This document shows positions 8,179 through 17,113 of a stretch of 64,000 nucleotides of DNA, in pieces. The translations under genes were made by a program, and so were the position numbers. Origin of the DNA: a bacterium (GTDB lineage Bacteria; Chloroflexota; Anaerolineae; Caldilineales; Caldilineaceae); assembly GCA_016124945.1 (NCBI GenBank), contig WGMT01000032.1, positions 62,001-126,000 of the forward strand, given 5' to 3'. The first letter of the stretch is position 1. Every line of letters begins with the position of its first letter. The notes below the pieces were generated by a model. It was not told the DNA's origin and did not search any database. It saw only the letters and a list, made by a program, of their open reading frames with translations.

Positions 8179-9257
8179 CAAGCCTACTGCGTGAACATGC
8201 CGAACAGCAATTCGCGGAAGAATTGGCGCAGCTTGCCCGGGTGGACGACAGGATGCGTCCACCCAATTGGCGGCTCTCACCCTGGGCCGTGGAGACCTAT
8301 CTCCTGGGCGGAACGTTGGGGAACGGCATTCTGATCACACCGAAGTACATCGGCAGCCGACGCTTGATCCAGGTCGCCATCGCCACCCTGGCCACAGATC
8401 GAGCGCTGTTGCTGCTGGGTGTCCCAGGCACGGCCAAAACGTGGGTGGCCGAACACCTGGCCGCCGCCATTTCAGGCATCTCCACCCTGCTGATCCAGGG
8501 GACAGCGGGCACAGCCGAAGAAGCGATCCGCTACGGGTGGAACTACGCCCAGTTGCTGGCAGTGGGTCCGTCACGTGCGGCGCTGGTGGCCAGCCCCCTC
8601 GTCCGCGCCATGGAAGAAGGCAAGATCGCCCGCGTCGAAGAATTGACACGCATCCCCGCCGACGTGCAGGATGCGCTGATTACGATCCTTTCGGAAAAGA
8701 GCTTGCCCATCCCCGAACTCAACCAGGAAGTGCAGGCGACCAAAGGATTCAACCTGATCGCTACTGCCAACAACCGGGATCGTGGCGTCAACGAGCTTTC
8801 CAGCGCGCTGAAACGACGCTTCAACACCGTGATCCTTCCCCTACCCGCCACACTGGACGAAGAAGTGGAGATCGTCCTCAAGCGCGTGGAAAGCCTGGGG
8901 CGCGCCCTGGAACTGCCCGCCGAACCGCCTGCGCTCTCCGAAGTGCGGCGGATCGTCACCATCTTCCGCGAACTGCGCAACGGCGTCACCGCCGATGGCA
9001 GGGCCAAGCTCAAAAGTCCTAGCGGCACCTTGAGTACGGCAGAAGCTATTTCCGTGGTCGTCAACGGCCTGGCCATGGCCGCCCATTTCGGCGACGGCCA
9101 GTTGCGCGCCGCCGACGTGGCGTCCAGTCTTGTGGGCGCGGTGATCAAAGACCCGGTGCAGGATCAGACCGTCTGGCAGGAATATCTGGAAACCGTTGTC
9201 AAGGAACGAGACGGCTGGTTGGATATCTACCGCGCCGGGCGCGAGATCACGGCTTGA
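8175..9257 (+). CDS. MoxR-type AAA+ ATPase
   Basis: The 360-residue protein has Walker A GVPGTAKT (82-89). The Walker B region is unusual, ARVEELTRIPADVQDAL (about 154-170), where typical MoxR proteins have DEINRAP. Sensor-1 is LIATANNRDRGVNELSSALKRRF, containing the arginine finger region. MoxR ATPases act as chaperones that remodel or insert metal cofactors into VWA-containing partners, and a VWA gene closes this operon. It overlaps the upstream gene by four bases and the downstream frame starts at its stop. The protein is cytoplasmic, and ATP hydrolysis probably drives the activity of the whole five-protein set. Confidence 0.9.
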   Translation: MTSLLREHAEQQFAEELAQLARVDDRMRPPNWRLSPWAVETYLLGGTLGNGILITPKYIGSRRLIQVAIATLATDRALLLLGVPGTAKTWVAEHLAAAISGISTLLIQGTAGTAEEAIRYGWNYAQLLAVGPSRAALVASPLVRAMEEGKIARVEELTRIPADVQDALITILSEKSLPIPELNQEVQATKGFNLIATANNRDRGVNELSSALKRRFNTVILPLPATLDEEVEIVLKRVESLGRALELPAEPPALSEVRRIVTIFRELRNGVTADGRAKLKSPSGTLSTAEAISVVVNGLAMAAHFGDGQLRAADVASSLVGAVIKDPVQDQTVWQEYLETVVKERDGWLDIYRAGREITA

Positions 9258-9271
9258 AAGGCGATACCCTG

Positions 9272-11545
9272 ATGATGAACTCATCATCTGCTCCTTCCAT
9301 TTTCGGCATCCGTCACCACGGCCCAGGATCGGCGCGTAGCCTGCGCCGGGCGTTGGACACGCTGAAACCTGACATCGTGCTGGTGGAAGGCCCACCCGAT
9401 GCCCAATCCTTGATCCCGTGGGTGACCCATGCCGAGATGGAGCCGCCGGTCGCGCTCCTGATCTACCAGAGCGACCAGCCACAACGGGCTGCATTTTATC
9501 CATTCGCCGTCTTCTCGCCGGAGTGGCAGGCGCTACACTATGCCGCCATCCACGGCGTTGAGACGCGCTTTATGGACCTGCCGGTGGCACACAAATTTGC
9601 GCTGGACGATGCAGTGCCGGAAGATACAGCGCAGGTTGATCTGCCCTTGCCCACACTCTCCGCCGATCCGCTGGCGTGGGTGGCGCAGGCGGCAGGCTAC
9701 ATCGACGGCGAACGCTGGTGGGAACATCAGGTGGAACAGCGCCAGGATAGCGCCGATCTCTTCGCAGCGATTCTTCACCTGATGACGGCCTTGCGCCAGG
9801 AGTTCGATCCAATCCAGCCGACCGCCGACGCAGTGGGCCAGGCCAGGTCTGCACAGATTGGCATGCAGCGCGAAGCGTCGATGCGGCAGGCTATCCGCAC
9901 GGCACAGGACGAGGGCTTTGTCCGCATTGCTGTGGTCTGCGGTGCCTGGCATGCGCCCGCGCTACAGGATCTGGCAGACGCCAAAACCGATACAGATCTA
10001 CTGAAAACGCTGCCCGCCGTCAAAGTCCGCGCCAGTTGGGTGCCGTGGAGCTATGGACGGCTGGCGACGCGCAGCGGCTACGGCGCCGGGATCGAGTCTC
10101 CCGGCTGGTACGATCACTTGTGGCAGGCCGGAGAACGCAAACTCACACCCGTCCAGCTCACCACAAACTGGCTAACACAGGTGGCCTACCTCTTCCGGCA
10201 GAAGGATCTGGCAATCTCCTCCGCCCATATTATCGAAGGTGTGCGCCTGGCCCAGTCGCTGGCTGCGCTGCGCCAGCGTCCACTGCCGGGGCTGCCCGAA
10301 TTGACCGAAGCGGTGCAGGCCGTCTTCTGTTTCGGTGAAGAACTGCCCCTGCAATTGGTGCGCGAGCAGATGATCGTGGGCGAACGGCTGGGCGCCGTCC
10401 CCGCGGAAGCGCCCACAGTGCCGCTTCAACTGGATCTAGAAAAGGAACAGAAACGGTTGCGCCTGCCCCGCGAAGCGGCCCAGCGCGATCTTGATCTGGA
10501 TCTGCGCCAACCCACCGACCGGGAACGCAGCCATCTACTGCACCGCCTCCACTTGCTCAACATTGACTGGGGCATGCAGGGGAAGGTGGAACGGGCGCGA
10601 GGAACCTTCCGCGAAGCGTGGCGGTTGGCGTGGACACCCGAACTGAGCGTTGCCGTCATTGAAGCGAGCCGGTGGGGAAACACAATCGAATCTGCTGCCG
10701 CTGCCCGCGCCCGTCATGACGCCACCACAGCGCCGACGCTGGCTGTCCTCACAGCATTGGTGAACCGGCTGCTCCTGGCCAATCTGCCCGATGCGCTCAA
10801 CGAAGCGCTACACCAACTGCAAGACATGGCCGCACTGACGAGCGCCGTCGATGGCCTGATGGAGGCATTGCCGCCGCTGGCGCGCACCCTCCGCTATGGC
10901 GATGTACGCAGCACCGATGCGTCGATGCTCGAGAATGTGGTCGATGGTCTGGTCACACGCATCTGTGTGGGCTTGTTGCCGGCCTGTTCATCGCTCAACT
11001 CCGATGCCGCCAACGCCATGCTTAATCGCATCGGCAACACCCACGACAGTATCGTACTGCTCCAAAATCCTGCACATGTGGCGCGCTGGCAAGAGACGCT
11101 GCGCCGTCTTATTGATCAAGCGGGGCTACATGGGTTGCTGGCGGGGCGCGGATGCCGCTTGCTGCTGGATCAGGGCGTCTTCGATCCAGGCGAGGCTGCC
11201 CGCCGCATGGGGTTGGCGCTTTCCGACACCGCCGATCCAACCGGGGCGGCAGACTGGCTCGAAGGACTCCTGCGCGACAGTGGCGCGCTGCTGATCCACG
11301 ACCTGACGCTCTGGCAGATCATCGATAGTTGGCTGACGCGCCTGCCACGAGATCGGTTTACACCGATCCTACCGCTGCTGCGCCGCACCTTTTCCACCTT
11401 CACGCCGCCGGAACGGCGTGAAATGGGCAGGCGGGTGAAGGATGGTCACAGGCCGTCGCCCAAAACGGACAGCGCTGAAACACGTTTCGATGTGGGCCGC
11501 GCCGAGGCTGTCTTGCCGGTGCTGGCGCGCCTGTTGGGTATTTGA
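9272..11545 (+). CDS. DUF5682 family protein, possible TraB/ChaN-like hydrolase fold
   Basis: The protein has about 757 residues. The N-terminal third shows FGIRHHGPGSA (11-21), VEGPPDA (38-44) and VVCGAWHAPAL (about 221-231). A GxxH block, a glutamate after a beta strand and a later GxxH recall the TraB/TIKI/ChaN/EreA superfamily, whose members bind metal or haem or act as peptidases and esterases; the assignment is inference. The rest is helical. I prefer the ATG at 9272, which has GAAAGG upstream; a TTG at 9254 would overlap the MoxR stop and is possible. It is the fourth gene of the MoxR/VWA operon. Confidence 0.75.
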   Translation: MMNSSSAPSIFGIRHHGPGSARSLRRALDTLKPDIVLVEGPPDAQSLIPWVTHAEMEPPVALLIYQSDQPQRAAFYPFAVFSPEWQALHYAAIHGVETRFMDLPVAHKFALDDAVPEDTAQVDLPLPTLSADPLAWVAQAAGYIDGERWWEHQVEQRQDSADLFAAILHLMTALRQEFDPIQPTADAVGQARSAQIGMQREASMRQAIRTAQDEGFVRIAVVCGAWHAPALQDLADAKTDTDLLKTLPAVKVRASWVPWSYGRLATRSGYGAGIESPGWYDHLWQAGERKLTPVQLTTNWLTQVAYLFRQKDLAISSAHIIEGVRLAQSLAALRQRPLPGLPELTEAVQAVFCFGEELPLQLVREQMIVGERLGAVPAEAPTVPLQLDLEKEQKRLRLPREAAQRDLDLDLRQPTDRERSHLLHRLHLLNIDWGMQGKVERARGTFREAWRLAWTPELSVAVIEASRWGNTIESAAAARARHDATTAPTLAVLTALVNRLLLANLPDALNEALHQLQDMAALTSAVDGLMEALPPLARTLRYGDVRSTDASMLENVVDGLVTRICVGLLPACSSLNSDAANAMLNRIGNTHDSIVLLQNPAHVARWQETLRRLIDQAGLHGLLAGRGCRLLLDQGVFDPGEAARRMGLALSDTADPTGAADWLEGLLRDSGALLIHDLTLWQIIDSWLTRLPRDRFTPILPLLRRTFSTFTPPERREMGRRVKDGHRPSPKTDSAETRFDVGRAEAVLPVLARLLGI

Positions 11546-11570
11546 TGGGCATTCAAGAGGAGAAAGTTTC

Positions 11571-12734
11571 GTGAGCGAGGGATACAGCAGCAGTGCAGAG
11601 GAACGGTTACGCCGCTGGCGTCTGGTTCTGGGCGATCATGCCGAAGCAGAGATCGGCCTATCGCTGACAGAAGACGATCAACGCATGGACGCGGCATTGG
11701 ACGCGCTCTACGACAGCGACCGGCAGGGTGGCCTGGGCAGTTCGGCCCCCAGCGTCGCCCGCTGGCTGGGAGATATCCGCTCCTACTTTCCCTCGTCGGT
11801 GGTTCAAATCATGCAGCGCGACGCGTTGGAACGCCTCAATCTGCGGCAGATGCTCCTGGAGCCGGAGTTGCTTGCCGCCGTTGAGCCGGATGTGCATCTG
11901 GTGGCCAATTTGCTGGCCTTGAAGAACGTCCTGCCCGACCGCACGCTTGAAACCGCCCGCATGGTCGTGCGTACCGTTGTCGACGAACTCCAGCGCAAGT
12001 TGACCAATCCGCTGCGGCAGGCTGTCACCGGATCGTTGCACCGCGCCGGCCGCAATCGCCGTCCTCGTCTACACGAAATTGACTGGCCGCGCACCATTCG
12101 CGCCAATCTCAAACACTACCAGCCCCAATACCGCACTGTCATCCCCGAAACACGGATCGGCTTCGGGCGGCAGCGCGCCGCCTTACGCACCACGATCCTC
12201 TGCATCGATCAGAGCGGATCGATGGCCTCGTCTGTTGTTTATGCCGGTATCTTCGGTGCGGTACTTGCCTCGATGCCGGCGCTGAAAACCCACGTGGTGG
12301 CCTTCGACACAGCCGTCGTCGACCTCACCGAGCACCTTCATGATCCAGTGGAATTGCTCTTTGGCACGCAATTGGGTGGTGGCACCGACATCGCCCGTGC
12401 GCTCACCTACTGCCAGGGCCTCATTCGCCAACCACAGGAGACGATCCTAATTCTGATCAGCGATCTTTACGAAGGTGGCAACCGCAACGAGTTGTTTCAA
12501 CGGGTGACATCGTTGCTGGGTGCAGGGGTGCAAGTGGTGGTTCTGCTGGCGCTGAGCGACAGTGGTGCGCCAAGCTTCGACCGCACCATCGCCGCCACCC
12601 TGGCCGGTTGGGGTGTGCCATCCTTTGCGTGTACGCCTGAACGCTTCGCCGACCTCATGGCGGCGGCCATCGACCGTCGCGACCTGGGCCAATGGGCCGC
12701 CGCCGAAGGAATTGTCACCGTGCGCAGTGAGTGA
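11571..12734 (+). CDS. VWA domain protein (CoxE-like), MoxR partner
   Basis: The 387-residue protein starts at GTG 11571 with GAGGAG eight bases upstream; an open frame continues upstream but overlaps DUF5682. The C-terminal von Willebrand A domain keeps a full MIDAS: DQSGS (D213, S215, S217), T272 in GGTDIA and D298 in ISDLYEGG. It should therefore bind Mg or Mn and a ligand. The N-terminal 190 residues are helical and basic at the end, as in CoxE and other MoxR-associated VWA proteins. It closes the five-gene operon and is the likely client or co-chaperone of the ATPase. Confidence 0.88.
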   Translation: MSEGYSSSAEERLRRWRLVLGDHAEAEIGLSLTEDDQRMDAALDALYDSDRQGGLGSSAPSVARWLGDIRSYFPSSVVQIMQRDALERLNLRQMLLEPELLAAVEPDVHLVANLLALKNVLPDRTLETARMVVRTVVDELQRKLTNPLRQAVTGSLHRAGRNRRPRLHEIDWPRTIRANLKHYQPQYRTVIPETRIGFGRQRAALRTTILCIDQSGSMASSVVYAGIFGAVLASMPALKTHVVAFDTAVVDLTEHLHDPVELLFGTQLGGGTDIARALTYCQGLIRQPQETILILISDLYEGGNRNELFQRVTSLLGAGVQVVVLLALSDSGAPSFDRTIAATLAGWGVPSFACTPERFADLMAAAIDRRDLGQWAAAEGIVTVRSE

Positions 12735-12811
12735 GATAATACGCACCGGCGTCAATCCTGACTCAATCGCCCACTTTTGATCCACTTCACACCCCACACC
12801 GGAGCGCACCT

Positions 12812-14194
12812 ATGCTAGACATCGTCTCTGCCTCACTCACTGACATTGCTCGCGCCATCCGCAACAAGGAGATCTCTTCCGTCGAGACCGTGAACGCCTG
12901 TCTGCGCCGCATTGAGGAAGTGAACCCCACGCTCAACGCCGTGGTCACCTTTGCCGAGGACGCGCTCGAACGCGCCCGCGCCGCCGACATAGCCCTGGCG
13001 CGCGGCGACGAAGTCGGTCCGCTGCATGGGGTGCCGATGACGATCAAGGATTCGCTGGATACGGCGGGTGTGGTGAGCACATGGGGCACGCCGGGGCGGC
13101 GCAATTTTATCCCCGCGGCGGATGCGACGGTGGTGGCACGCATGAAGGCGGCGGGGGCGATCCTGTTGGGCAAGACCAACACATCTGAGTTTACGCTCTC
13201 GTTCTTCACCAACAACCCGATCTTTGGGCCGACGCGCAATCCGTATGATCCCGAGCGCATGTCGGGCGGAAGCAGCGGTGGTGCGGCGGCCATTGTCGCC
13301 GCCGGTGGATCACCCGTGGATCTGGGCACCGACACCGGCGGCAGTGTGCGCCTGCCGGCCCACTTCTGCGGCATCGCCGGCATTCGCCCCACCACCGGCC
13401 GCGCCCCCCGCACAGGACACGCCGTGCCGTTTGGTGGCCTGACCGATTCATTCACCCAGGTCGGTCCGTTGGCGCGAAGCGTGGACGATCTGCAACTTGT
13501 CCTCGAAATCATTGCCGGGCCGGACGGCATCGATCCCTACATCGTGCCCATGCCCCTGCGCGATCCGTCCGCGGTGACGTTGAAGGGGCTGCGTGTGGCC
13601 TATTTCACCGACAATGGATTGGCCACACCCACACCCGAAACCGTCGCCGCTGTGGAACGGACAGTCGGGGCGTTGGCAGGTGCGGGTTGCTATGTCAAAG
13701 AAGTGCAAATCCCCGGCGTTGAACAGAGCCAGTTGTTGTTGCGCGGTCTCCTCCGCGCCACGGGTGCGGCCTGGGAACGCGCCGCCCTTGCCCGCGTCGG
13801 CACCCCGCTCGAAGAAACGTCGATGGGCTACGTCCACACTGCAAAACCACTTTCTCCGGAAGAACTCGTATGGATGTGGGAGGATCTGGACGCCTTCCGC
13901 AGCCAGGCGCTGCAATGGTTCCAGCACTACGATCTGATTGTGTCGCCGGTCAACGCTACGCCGGCGCTGCCTGTCGGCCCCGTCGAAGAGCAGATCCTAA
14001 ACTTCACCTACACCATGACCCACAACCTAACCGGCTGGCCGTCGGCGGTGGTGCGCGCAGGGACATCGCCCGAAGGATTGCCCATCGGCGTCCAATGCAC
14101 AGCCCACCCCTGGCGCGAGGACATTGCCTTGGCTGGGGTGGGCTTGTTAGAAAAAGCGTTTGGTGGGTGGCAGCGGCCTACTGTAGCACTTTGA
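12812..14194 (+). CDS. Amidase-signature family amidase (GatA-like)
   Basis: The 460-residue protein has the Ser-cisSer-Lys triad of the amidase signature family: K79 in TIKD, S154 in GGSSGG and S178 in GTDTGGS. The spacing (75 and 24 residues) is the same as in FAAH. It hydrolyses an amide, but the substrate (carboxamide, carbamate or Gln-tRNA amidotransferase-like) is not readable. No gatB or gatC is adjacent, so a stand-alone catabolic amidase is more likely than GatA. The gene converges on the response regulator and the two coding regions overlap by 17 bases. Confidence 0.88.
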   Translation: MLDIVSASLTDIARAIRNKEISSVETVNACLRRIEEVNPTLNAVVTFAEDALERARAADIALARGDEVGPLHGVPMTIKDSLDTAGVVSTWGTPGRRNFIPAADATVVARMKAAGAILLGKTNTSEFTLSFFTNNPIFGPTRNPYDPERMSGGSSGGAAAIVAAGGSPVDLGTDTGGSVRLPAHFCGIAGIRPTTGRAPRTGHAVPFGGLTDSFTQVGPLARSVDDLQLVLEIIAGPDGIDPYIVPMPLRDPSAVTLKGLRVAYFTDNGLATPTPETVAAVERTVGALAGAGCYVKEVQIPGVEQSQLLLRGLLRATGAAWERAALARVGTPLEETSMGYVHTAKPLSPEELVWMWEDLDAFRSQALQWFQHYDLIVSPVNATPALPVGPVEEQILNFTYTMTHNLTGWPSAVVRAGTSPEGLPIGVQCTAHPWREDIALAGVGLLEKAFGGWQRPTVAL

Positions 14195-14609
14195 GGGCTT
14201 CGGCGACCTGGGTGACAAGCTGGTGCTGGCTGAAAGGTTTGTCGAGGTGGTAGATGCCTGGCTGCTCTGAAAGGGCACGCAATTCGTCGGAAACGCTGCG
14301 ATCCAGGGCAGTGACAAAGACAATAGGGATCGATGCCGTGCTTTCATCGGCACGTAGACGACGCGCCACATCGAGCCCCGATATGTCCGGCATCATAACA
14401 TCCAACGTAATCAGATCGGGTTGTTGTTCGGCAACGGCGCGCAAAGCCTCCGCACCGTTGTTGGCTGTGCGAATTTCGTAGCCGATCCGCTTCAACATGA
14501 CACTCACCATTCGACAAAGCAATGGTTCATCGTCGACGACGAGGACACGATAGCGCGGTGTGTGCGTTTCTGTGTGGTTTGCATCCATGAGCACGCTGGC
14601 AATCGTCAT
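14178..14609 (-). CDS. Single-domain response regulator (CheY-like receiver)
   Basis: The 143-residue protein is one receiver domain: acidic pocket VVDDEP (D26/D27), phospho-acceptor D70 in ITLDVMMPD, conserved T/S in FVTALD and lysine in LDKPF. No output domain follows, so it must act by protein contact, for example in a phosphorelay. A second ATG seven codons later (MDANHTE) is an alternative start; neither has a clear ribosome binding site. It lies downstream of trpA on the same strand but is separated by about 200 bases, and no kinase is adjacent. The 3' end overlaps the convergent amidase. Confidence 0.88.
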   Translation of the reverse strand: MTIASVLMDANHTETHTPRYRVLVVDDEPLLCRMVSVMLKRIGYEIRTANNGAEALRAVAEQQPDLITLDVMMPDISGLDVARRLRADESTASIPIVFVTALDRSVSDELRALSEQPGIYHLDKPFSQHQLVTQVAEALKVLQ

Positions 14610-14806
14610 TTTCAGTTTCGGGAAACCGCCTGCTAACTACGAGTGCAGTCTCCTGCACAAAATTGAGCACAGACTCCATCGCAAAGGTATGACATCTGCG
14701 AACCGCATTCGTCCTTCTATAGTACGACATTCTAGGCAATTGCAACAATGTGGAAATGGCGGATTGCCATTTGGGGAAGCCTCCTTAACAAAAACCAACT
14801 TTTTAC

Positions 14807-15613
14807 TTACGAATCGAGCGGATGATGGCTGCCGGCGGCTAATTCCTCACCTAGGGCCCGTACTGAATCAATACTATCATTCCCGGCCATTCGCACCAAT
14901 GCCGAACCCACAATCACACCGTCGGCTAAGGCGGCGACGCGGCTTGCTTGCTCGCGGTTGCTGATACCAAAACCCACAGCAACCGGCAGATCGGTGTAGC
15001 GCCGCACACGATGTACCGAGTCCACCAGATCCGGCGGCAGATCAGCCCGAGCGCCGGTGATCCCCGTGATGCTCACAAGATAGATGAAGCCGGTGGCATG
15101 GGCGGCCACCGTGCGGATACGTTCTTCATTGCTGGTGGGCGCGAGGAAGAAGATAATCGCCAGCCCCGCTCTGCGGCACGCTTCTTCAAGTAATTCCGAC
15201 TCGCCTGGGGGCAAATCGGGGACGATTAGTCCGTCGATGCCGGCGGCGACGGCGTCTTGCACAAAGCGTTCTTCGCCGTAGGCCAGGATGGGGTTGTAAT
15301 AACTCATGGCACAAAAGGGCTGCTCAACACCCTGCCCGCGCAGTTCACGCACCATCTCTAAACAATCGGCTACGGTGGTTCCCTGGGTAAGCGCCATGTA
15401 GGTGGCCTCTTGGATCGTGGGGCCATCGGCCAATGGATCGCTGAACGGGATACCGATTTCAAAGAGATCCGCCCCCGACTCGGCCAACGCCGAAACCACT
15501 TCCAGTGTTCGCTCCCGCGTCGGATAACCCATGGCGTGATAAGGCATGAAAGCGGCATGCCCTTCACGTTTGGCCTTCTCAAAAACAGCGCGCACGCGCT
15601 CGATTCCTGTCAT
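14807..15613 (-). CDS. trpA: Tryptophan synthase alpha subunit
   Basis: The 268-residue protein matches TrpA in length and motifs: [15 protein letters not shown] holds catalytic E52 and D63 (equivalent to E49 and D60 of Salmonella), followed by MSYYNPI and GLIVPDLPP. It cleaves indole-3-glycerol phosphate to indole and glyceraldehyde 3-phosphate, with indole channelled to TrpB. It is the last gene of the aromatic cluster, after trpB on the same strand. The ATG is preceded by GCGAGG. No trpE, D, C or F is present in the window. Confidence 0.96.
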   Translation of the reverse strand: MTGIERVRAVFEKAKREGHAAFMPYHAMGYPTRERTLEVVSALAESGADLFEIGIPFSDPLADGPTIQEATYMALTQGTTVADCLEMVRELRGQGVEQPFCAMSYYNPILAYGEERFVQDAVAAGIDGLIVPDLPPGESELLEEACRRAGLAIIFFLAPTSNEERIRTVAAHATGFIYLVSITGITGARADLPPDLVDSVHRVRRYTDLPVAVGFGISNREQASRVAALADGVIVGSALVRMAGNDSIDSVRALGEELAAGSHHPLDS

Positions 15614-15635
15614 GTTTGCCTCGCTGTGGTAATTG

Positions 15636-15746
15636 ACGGCTGACGACCGACGGCTGACGACCGACGACTGGGTAAGTGGATTATCGCATCAATGTCCACT
15701 CATTGCCTCTACTAGTACACGCACCACGCACTACGCACCACGTTCC
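15636..15746 (-). repeat. Heptamer repeats between trpB and trpA
   Basis: On the minus strand the trpB stop lies inside GCGTAGTGCGTGGTGCGTG. Downstream is a 14-bp direct repeat of GTCGTCAGCCGTCG-type units. The two halves are not complementary, unlike most other elements here. Confidence 0.7.
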
Positions 15747-16975
15747 CCCATCACTTCCATGACCGTACCCAAGTCTTTGTCTCCGCGGCCACTCAGGTTG
15801 ACAAGGATCACCTGGTTGCGATCCAACTGCGGGGCCAACTCAATCAGGTGACCGATGGCGTGCGCGCTTTCCAGGGCAGGGATGATGCCTTCCAGCCGGC
15901 AGAGCAGGTTGAAGCCTTCCATGGCGCGGTCGTCGGTACAGTAGGTGTATTCGACACGTTCGAGGTCGCGTAGCCAGGCATGTTCGGGGCCGATGCTGGC
16001 ATAGTCGAGACCGGCGGAGATGCTGTGGGTCAACGCGATCTGGCCGTCTGCGTCCTGAAGGACGTAGCTCTTCGTCCCCTGTAGCACGCCGACGCGGCCC
16101 ATTTTGGGGTCGGCGAAACGGGCGGCGTGTTCACCGCTTTCAATGCCGTGTCCTCCCGCTTCGACGCCGATCAGGCGCACCTTCTCTTCTTCGAGGAAGG
16201 AGTGGAAGATGCCGATGGCGTTGCTGCCGCCGCCCACACAGGCCACGATCACGTCGGGCAGGCGGCCAGGACCCATCGTGCCGTCGTTCATCTGCATGTA
16301 GGCTTCGCAGCCGATAATGGATTGGAAGTCGCGCACCATGACAGGATAGGGGTGTGGTCCCAGCGCGCTGCCCAGGAGGTAGTGGGTGGTGCGCACGTTG
16401 GTGACCCAGTCGCGAATGGCTTCGTTGATGGCATCTTTGAGCGTCTTCGAGCCGCTTTCCACGCCACGGACTTCGGTGCCCAGCAGCCGCATGCGGAAGA
16501 CGTTGGGCTGTTGGCGTTCCATGTCCACGGTGCCCATGTAGACAATACACTCGATCCCCAGCAGGGCGGCTGCGGTGGCCGTGGCGACGCCATGCTGGCC
16601 GGCCCCGGTCTCGGCGACGATGCGGGTTTTGCCCATTTTGCGTTTCATGAGCAGTGCCTGGCCGAGGGCGTTGTTGATCTTGTGTGCGCCGGTGTGGGCC
16701 AGATCCTCGCGCTTGAGGTAGATCTGCGCGCCGCCCAGGTGTTCGCTCAGCCGCCGGGCGTAGGTAATGGGCGTGGGTCGGCCCACAAAGGTGCGCTGAA
16801 GATAAGCCAGCTCGGCCATGAAATCTTTGTCCCCGCGCGCCTGCAAGTAGACTTCCTCCAGCTCTTCCAGCGCGGGCATCAACGTTTCGGGCACATACTT
16901 GCCGCCATACGGGCCAAAACGTCCACTCTCGTCGGGCATGGCCCGGTAGTTTACAGGACTGGGTTGTACTGTCAT
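15731..16975 (-). CDS. trpB: Tryptophan synthase beta subunit
   Basis: The 414-residue PLP enzyme condenses indole with serine to give tryptophan. K99 in [13 protein letters not shown] is the PLP lysine. [27 protein letters not shown] and SGRGDKD are the other family blocks. I placed the start at [10 protein letters not shown] with AAGGGA upstream; the frame stays open for another 35 codons, but that extension is translated repeat sequence. The stop codon is within a heptamer repeat. It is followed by trpA after 117 bases. Confidence 0.96.
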   Translation of the reverse strand: MTVQPSPVNYRAMPDESGRFGPYGGKYVPETLMPALEELEEVYLQARGDKDFMAELAYLQRTFVGRPTPITYARRLSEHLGGAQIYLKREDLAHTGAHKINNALGQALLMKRKMGKTRIVAETGAGQHGVATATAAALLGIECIVYMGTVDMERQQPNVFRMRLLGTEVRGVESGSKTLKDAINEAIRDWVTNVRTTHYLLGSALGPHPYPVMVRDFQSIIGCEAYMQMNDGTMGPGRLPDVIVACVGGGSNAIGIFHSFLEEEKVRLIGVEAGGHGIESGEHAARFADPKMGRVGVLQGTKSYVLQDADGQIALTHSISAGLDYASIGPEHAWLRDLERVEYTYCTDDRAMEGFNLLCRLEGIIPALESAHAIGHLIELAPQLDRNQVILVNLSGRGDKDLGTVMEVMGERGA

Positions 16976-16982
16976 TAGGTTC

Positions 16983-17101
16983 CCTTTCGGAAAATGAATA
17001 ATGAATGAAGAATGAAGAATAAAGAATGGGCATAGTTTGCGAACAGACATTCGACAGTACAATCGACGGGCTTGTCCCAATCTTCATTCATCATTCATCG
17101 A
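16983..17101 (-). repeat. Palindromic heptamer element (ATGAATG type)
   Basis: On the minus strand GATGAATGATGAATGAAG, shortly after the aroE stop, is answered about 55 bases later by CTTCATTCTTCATTCATTAT. It fills the aroE-trpB gap. Confidence 0.75.
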
Positions 17102-17113
17102 AATACGGATCGA

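Noticed and set aside
11442..11570. Upstream extension of the VWA protein into DUF5682
   Set aside because: It overlaps the end of DUF5682 in another frame, whereas GTG 11571 has a strong GAGGAG at the right distance.
12812..14194. GatA subunit of Glu-tRNA(Gln)/Asp-tRNA(Asn) amidotransferase
   Set aside because: The amidase triad is shared by the whole family and neither gatB nor gatC is adjacent, so the narrower name is not supported.
16976..17080. N-terminal extension of TrpB
   Set aside because: These codons translate a palindromic repeat; [10 protein letters not shown] with AAGGGA is the natural start.
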